In this document: one piece after another, positions 11,639 through 14,784 of the stretch
How the letters are laid out: each line of letters opens with the position of its first letter
Position numbering within the stretch: position 1 is the stretch's first letter
Assembly: GCA_964383465.1 (NCBI GenBank)
Contig: CAYLGT010000019.1
Location: forward strand, 1 to 14,784
Direction of reading: 5' to 3'
DNA: 14,784 bases
Source: CAYLGT01 sp964383465
Lineage (GTDB): Bacteria; Patescibacteriota; Saccharimonadia; Saccharimonadales; Saccharimonadaceae
Made by a program: the position numbers and the translations under genes
Notes under the pieces: generated by a model
Database searches by the model: none
Told to the model about the DNA's origin: nothing
What the model saw: only the letters and a program-made list of their open reading frames with translations

Positions 11639-12379
11639 TTAGCAGATCGGGCTCATGCTTTTTAGTGTTTTTTTCAGAGACTTATAGTTTGGCAAGCAAC
11701 TTTCGACTTGCGACCAAAACGCTGGACTGTGGTTCATATGTACGGTGTGGGAAAGTTCGTGGATCAGCACATAATCGATCACATCGTGCGGGGTGTTCAT
11801 CAGCGCAACGTTGAGCGAGATGGTTCCACTGCTGCTACAGCTCCCCCAGCGGCCTTTCGGGTTGCCGAAGCGTACTTTGTTATACGAAAAGCCATAAGTT
11901 TCAGCCAAGTATTCGAGTCGGCGTGGCAAATACGCCGAAGCTTCTCTTCGCAGTAGTTTTTTAACCTCTTTGGAGATATATGTGCGTGCTTCAGGTGAAG
12001 TTTCAGACATTGTCAGCGGCAGAGTAACGGTCAGATGTTGTCCAGAGAGTTTTCGTGATGGAACCGTGACGTTTTCGTGCGCCAGATAGAGGCGATGTGA
12101 ATGCCCGATGTTCATCCCAGACTGGTATACGACGCGCTGACTCTCATGATGAGCAACTAGCTTACGTATATCTTCACGCGAACTTTCGAGCAGTTGCTGT
12201 ACGTAGCGCAGCGGGGCTCGCTGAGGGAGCGTGGCATAGACTTTACCGCTCTCGTCGACCCGTACCCGCACATAGCGCGACCTGGTTCTGCGGCATTCGA
12301 CGACGCCGAACTCGGGGTCGATAACACTTGATCGACTAGTTGATGAACCGGCCGGTTCTTTTGTTCGTCGTAGGAACAT
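11639..12379 (-). CDS. YgjP/DUF45-type zinc metallopeptidase
   Basis: 246 residues from ATG at 12377-12379. The hallmark segment RFGNPKGRWGSCSSSGTISL is followed by DYVLIHELSHTVHMNHSPAF, which holds the HExxH zinc motif (residues 207-211) and the third His ligand (217). The N-terminal beta region ECRRTRSRYVRVRVDE is typical of the family. These are SprT-like metal-dependent hydrolases of poorly known substrate. A TTG nine codons upstream is an alternative start; neither has a good ribosome binding site, and the upstream kinase may run past this point. The gene is co-directional with the P-loop kinase and the histidine kinase. Confidence 0.93.
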   Translation of the reverse strand: MFLRRTKEPAGSSTSRSSVIDPEFGVVECRRTRSRYVRVRVDESGKVYATLPQRAPLRYVQQLLESSREDIRKLVAHHESQRVVYQSGMNIGHSHRLYLAHENVTVPSRKLSGQHLTVTLPLTMSETSPEARTYISKEVKKLLRREASAYLPRRLEYLAETYGFSYNKVRFGNPKGRWGSCSSSGTISLNVALMNTPHDVIDYVLIHELSHTVHMNHSPAFWSQVESCLPNYKSLKKTLKSMSPIC

Positions 12380-12720
12380 GTGGTTGCTTTTGCTGTGGCC
12401 TTTCAACTGGTGGCTTTATGGCGATGGCTTGGAGNNNNNNNNNNNNNNNNNNNNNNNNNNNNNNNNNNNNNNNNNNNNNNNNNNNNNNNNNNNNNNNNNN
12501 NNNNNNNNNNNNNNNNNNNNNNNNNNNNNNNNNNTTTTATCAGGTCGTCTTCTTCTCGGCTATAGCTAGGGTCGGGAAACAGCGTGCTGTAGAGATAGTC
12601 GTAGCTCACTAGCGGTGCCGAGAACATGTCGGAAAACTTGCGTGCAAAGAAACTTTTGCCCGAACCAGGGATACCTATCATGACGATCACGAGAGGACGT
12701 GACAAACTCAGCGATTTCAT
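12335..12720 (-). CDS. P-loop kinase / AAA-type ATPase (interrupted by a gap)
   Basis: The visible N-terminus carries a Walker A motif in VIVMIGIPGSGKSFFARKFS (residues 10-29), then APLVSYDYLYSTLFPDP, a DxxR-like region seen in polynucleotide kinase and zeta-toxin-like small P-loop proteins. After the gap, the frame that stays open gives a Pro/Gln-rich tail (PPVERPQQKQPHVPTTNKRT) ending at 12335; another frame ends at 12403. The choice is uncertain because the gap size is unknown; I used the longer one. ATG at 12718-12720 lacks a Shine-Dalgarno, and TATACT lies 8 bases upstream. Substrate unknown; from memory similar small kinases are common in Saccharibacteria. Confidence 0.75.
12435..12534. 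other. Assembly gap (100 N) inside the P-loop kinase gene
   Basis: Exactly 100 unknown bases, a placeholder length. The true distance and the reading frame through it are unknown, so the kinase C-terminus cannot be fixed. Confidence 0.99.
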
Positions 12721-12728
12721 ATGTAACT

Positions 12729-12757
12729 AGTATACCAAAGGTGGCACTGTTGCCTAA
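12729..12757 (-). promoter_or_regulatory. Candidate promoter of the P-loop kinase unit
   Basis: Minus strand TATACT (12729-12734) eight bases before the ATG, with a weak TTTAGG -35 at an 18-base spacing. It predicts a nearly leaderless mRNA and overlaps the divergent tRNA promoter's -35. Confidence 0.5.
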
Positions 12758-12778
12758 ACTGAGGTGAAAACTTATACT
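12750..12778 (+). promoter_or_regulatory. Promoter of tRNA-Trp
   Basis: TTGCCT (12750-12755), a 17-base spacer and TATACT (12773-12778). The predicted start near 12785 is about 19 bases before the tRNA. Confidence 0.7.
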
Positions 12779-12803
12779 GTCTGAGTGCAACCGCACAGTC
12801 CAT

Positions 12804-12878
12804 AGGGGCGTCGTATAGTGGTTAATACAGAGGTCTCCAAAACCTCAAACTACAGTTCGATTCTGTACGCCCCTGCCA
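12804..12878 (+). tRNA. tRNA-Trp (anticodon CCA)
   Basis: A full cloverleaf: acceptor AGGGGCG/CGCCCCT, D stem GTAT/ATAC, anticodon stem GAGGT/ACCTC with loop CTCCAAA (anticodon CCA, for UGG), T arm TACAG-TTCGATT-CTGTA, discriminator G and an encoded CCA. Reading UGG only fits a standard code in which UGA remains a stop; the UGA stops of tmk and other genes here agree. Confidence 0.97.
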
Positions 12879-12917
12879 AGAAAAAATGATCTGAGAGTAA
12901 ACAGGTCATTTTTTCTT
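12878..12917. terminator. Bidirectional terminator directly abutting tRNA-Trp
   Basis: AAGAAAAAATGATC pairs with GGTCATTTTTTCTT (about 14 bp, one G-U) around an 11-base loop. The plus strand has a T-rich arm for the tRNA, and the minus strand has one for the convergent gene ending at 13011. The stem starts at the terminal A of the encoded CCA, leaving no 3' spacer. Confidence 0.85.
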
Positions 12918-13010
12918 ATTTTGGGGTTAGGCTTTTGACACTCTAGCAAGGACAGCGCTATTAGAGTGCGCCTATGTTAGTTTGAAGCGCACCATTGCAA
13001 GCCTGGTTCG

Positions 13011-13766
13011 CTAGACTTTTCCGAAAATATCCTTCAACTTATTCAGAGCTGTGTCATATTCCTCAGAATTAACAGGATACACTGAGGACAGCTGATCTAA
13101 TTTAAGGTTGAACAACCTCTCACTCTTGCTCCACTTCTCCATTTGAACACCCCTCTTGCGATCATAAGTGGGCTTGAGTCGCATTGAAATAGTGGCGGCA
13201 GGAACGAAAGCCTTAGCTTGCGTGATAGCAGACGCTGTTGCTTGCTGAAATTCCAACTGGATTGCTTGAAGACAAGCAGTATGCTCTGCGGGGGACACTA
13301 CGAAGCTCATGTCAATGGAATTGAAGATATCGTTTGCTAACATCCTTGTCTTGAGAGAGTCAACATCTTGCTGGATACTTGGTATTGAAGCTTGAAGCTC
13401 TACGGTTGGAGGCCCGTGGTGGGTTCCTTTGTATTCGGGTAAGGCTTGTTCCTGGGCTCCCTTATAAAAACATGTGATCCCTATCGATTCCTCGAACAGA
13501 AAGAAGTCTTCTGCCCATGAGCCATCCGGCTTTAGGTGCCGGATACCGATGCCCATCGATTTATTCTTAGTAGAAGTCGGGAAACTAAGTGTTACTTCGC
13601 CCTTTATTCCTTCTCGTCGATCAACCACTATGCCATAACCATTCAAAACCCCTATAACACTCATTGCCCAGTTATTTAGAGTACCCGCTTGAGCTGCATC
13701 CGTTATCGACTTCAACTGCTCATACGCGGATTCACTATCTCTGACGTGTTTTCCTTTTCCGGCCAT
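13011..13766 (-). CDS. Hypothetical protein, 251 residues
   Basis: I do not recognise this protein. It has no signal peptide or membrane segment. The N-terminus is helical (SESAYEQLKSITDAAQAGTL), then a beta-rich part contains NGYGIVVDRREGIKGEVTLS and MGIGIRHLKPDGSWAEDFFL, with a lone Cys in TCFYKGAQ. The C-terminal half is helical (IPSIQQDVDSLKTRMLANDI, and onward to EYDTALNKLKDIFGKV). I chose ATG 13764-13766 because TATACT at 13774-13779 lies 7 bases upstream, so translation would begin at the mRNA end. Starts at 13772 or 13790 would overlap the -10. It shares an intergenic region of 83 bases with the divergent SDR gene. Codon use is more AT-rich than the SDR gene. Confidence 0.7.
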   Translation of the reverse strand: MAGKGKHVRDSESAYEQLKSITDAAQAGTLNNWAMSVIGVLNGYGIVVDRREGIKGEVTLSFPTSTKNKSMGIGIRHLKPDGSWAEDFFLFEESIGITCFYKGAQEQALPEYKGTHHGPPTVELQASIPSIQQDVDSLKTRMLANDIFNSIDMSFVVSPAEHTACLQAIQLEFQQATASAITQAKAFVPAATISMRLKPTYDRKRGVQMEKWSKSERLFNLKLDQLSSVYPVNSEEYDTALNKLKDIFGKV

Positions 13767-13773
13767 GTTCATT

Positions 13774-13779
13774 AGTATA
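13774..13779 (-). promoter_or_regulatory. -10 element of a leaderless transcript
   Basis: Minus strand TATACT, then 7 bases, then ATG (13766). No Shine-Dalgarno and no clear -35. Confidence 0.5.
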
Positions 13780-13813
13780 ATGCAGACCAATGAAGACGTG
13801 ATACGATCGGCAT

Positions 13814-13843
13814 TTGATTATTAAATAACTTAGGATCTACAAT
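13814..13843 (+). promoter_or_regulatory. Promoter of the leaderless SDR gene
   Basis: TTGATT (13814-13819), an 18-base spacer and TACAAT (13838-13843). The +1 position predicted from the -10 coincides with the A of ATG at 13850. Confidence 0.65.
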
Positions 13844-13849
13844 CAAACT

Positions 13850-14698
13850 ATGAACAAAGTAGTGGTTATCACAGGTGGCGCGGGGGGAATGGGCCTGGCC
13901 ACCGCTAAACTCGTGGGTAGCGAGGGCTACCATGTCGTCATAAGTGACGTAAATGAGGAGCGTCTCTCCTCTGCCCTAACAGAACTAAAAGAACTCGGCA
14001 TCTCAGCAGAAGCTGCCGTCTGCGATATAGCGGACCGAAAATCTGTCGATGCTCTCGTCGACCAATCGAAAAAAGCAGGAAAGCTCGTAGGTGTTGTACA
14101 TTCGGCTGGCGTCAGTCCACAGATGGGCGATGCAGGGTTTATAGCACGTATAAACGCCATCGGCACCATATACATAACCGAAGCGTTCCTACATGAAGCG
14201 ACCGAGGGCTTCTCACTCGTCAACGTTGCCTCCATAGCTGGTCACATGATGCCAGGCCTCACAACACCAAAGCGTCTCTTCAAACTCGCCCTTACTGACC
14301 TGGCTGCATTTGAGCGCAAACTGCTACGAAGAGTCAACTTTGGCCCAAAAAAGATGCGACCCGGCCAAGCTTACTCAACAAGCAAGAGTTTCGTCATTTG
14401 GTACAGCGAAAAGATGGCTGCAGTGTTCGGCGCTAAAGGCGCACGTATAGTCTCTGTCTCCCCGGGCACGTTTGACACAGCCATGGGTCGACTGGAGGAA
14501 AAAAGCGGCTCTGACAAACTAGTTGAGTTCGCTGCCATAAAGCGCTACGGGAGACCCGAAGAAGTTGCCGAACTCCTCGCCTTTCTCGCCACCGGCAAAG
14601 CCGGTTACATATCTGGTACAGACATACTCATAGACGGCGGCACCAAAGCCGGCCTGACGCTCAAAGGTCTTCTGGGCCTCGCTTTTGGCAAAAAGTGA
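13850..14698 (+). CDS. Short-chain dehydrogenase/reductase (SDR)
   Basis: 282 residues. The Rossmann nucleotide motif TGGAGGMG (residues 8-15) and CDIAD (58-62) indicate a classical SDR, with HSAGV in place of NNAG, catalytic Ser128 in NVASIAG, and YxxxK at Tyr175/Lys179 (AYSTSKS). The end carries VSPGTFDT and ISGTDILIDGG. An acidic residue at the end of strand 2 (ISDVNEE) suggests NAD preference. Ser-Tyr spacing is 47 residues instead of the usual 12-14: an insertion of about 34 residues (136-170, PGLTTPKRLFKLALTDLAAF and onward) lies over the active site, which occurs in 3-alpha-hydroxysteroid dehydrogenase-like SDRs. The substrate is unknown. Leaderless start, and its stop lies in the terminator loop. 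Confidence 0.95.
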   Translation: MNKVVVITGGAGGMGLATAKLVGSEGYHVVISDVNEERLSSALTELKELGISAEAAVCDIADRKSVDALVDQSKKAGKLVGVVHSAGVSPQMGDAGFIARINAIGTIYITEAFLHEATEGFSLVNVASIAGHMMPGLTTPKRLFKLALTDLAAFERKLLRRVNFGPKKMRPGQAYSTSKSFVIWYSEKMAAVFGAKGARIVSVSPGTFDTAMGRLEEKSGSDKLVEFAAIKRYGRPEEVAELLAFLATGKAGYISGTDILIDGGTKAGLTLKGLLGLAFGKK

Positions 14699-14713
14699 TT
14701 ACTTGTTTTTGCC
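14687..14713. terminator. Convergent terminator whose loop holds both stop codons
   Basis: GGCAAAAA (14687-14694) pairs with TTTTTGCC (14706-14713). The 11-base loop contains the SDR stop TGA (14696-14698) and the opposite gene's stop TAA (14699-14701, read on the minus strand). Confidence 0.65.
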
Positions 14714-14784
14714 CATACGGACAGCACGTTTGAAGCTGCGTTCAGCGTCGGGGTCTGCATGACGAGAGATAGGTGGTCGCACAA
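14699..14784 (-). CDS. C-terminal fragment of an unknown minus-strand protein
   Basis: 27 codons visible, ending RPPISRHADPDAERSFKRA then VRMGKNK and a TAA stop. The basic tail suggests a nucleic-acid or ribosome-associated protein, but no family is recognised. It converges on the SDR gene with no space between the stop codons, and continues outside the window. Confidence 0.5.
   Translation of the reverse strand, partial: VRPPISRHADPDAERSFKRAVRMGKNK

Noticed and set aside
12939..12968. Inverted repeat CACTCTA/TAGAGTG and a TTGACA near 12935 as a small RNA gene
   Set aside because: The stem is 7 bp with a 16-base loop, the -10 partner is poor, and it lies between a terminator and a gene end.
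1..14784. CRISPR array, rRNA genes, replication origin or phage genes
   Set aside because: No regularly spaced repeats, rRNA core motifs, DnaA-box clusters or phage structural genes were seen anywhere in the window.

Overview
The window looks like a chromosomal segment of a reduced-genome Candidate Phyla Radiation (Patescibacteria) bacterium, most likely a Saccharibacterium (TM7). That placement rests on gene style, on a 169-residue protein next to rplL that I recall as a CPR-type hypothetical, and on a secreted protein of actinobacterial style; no search was run. Two runs of exactly 100 N (9856-9955 and 12435-12534) mark scaffold gaps of unknown true size, so this is a draft assembly.

Left part (1-1550): the 5' end of dnaX (minus) diverges from a SemiSWEET-like sugar transporter gene (plus). 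Then come, on the minus strand, an 89-residue unknown protein flanked by a 13-bp inverted repeat and the 169-residue hypothetical protein. Ribosomal stalk block (1584-2820): rplL and rplJ on the minus strand, with a well-formed L10 leader RNA, an internal attenuator and a good promoter. Divergent from that promoter is a plus-strand unit (2788-3193): a promoter, a 28-codon leader peptide rich in Leu/Ile/Val, mutually exclusive hairpins ending in a T-run, and a 36-codon ORF. It has the layout of a transcription attenuator, and I recognise none of its products.

Middle (3200-6200): a plus-strand hypothetical gene converges on and overlaps a minus-strand pyrimidine block thyA-dcd-tmk. Together these make dUTP or dUMP from dCTP, methylate dUMP to dTMP and phosphorylate it to dTDP. 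Next (6240-8040) comes rplK - small acidic ORF - rplA, with L1 carrying a long charged N-terminal extension. A 490-residue secreted protein gene on the opposite strand (8237-9709) sits exactly between rplK and nusG, breaking the usual secE-nusG-rplK-rplA order.

Right part (9778-14784): nusG (gapped) and secE; a three-gene minus-strand unit of a P-loop kinase (gapped), a YgjP-type zinc metallopeptidase and a soluble PAS histidine kinase; tRNA-Trp(CCA); an unknown 251-residue protein divergent from an SDR oxidoreductase; and the tail of one more minus-strand gene at the edge.

Two styles of gene start coexist. Ribosomal, secretion and several other genes have clear Shine-Dalgarno sites. Several accessory genes have a -10 hexamer 6-10 bases before ATG and no Shine-Dalgarno, which predicts leaderless or nearly leaderless mRNAs. 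Two of these genes also place their stop codon in the loop of the terminator hairpin.
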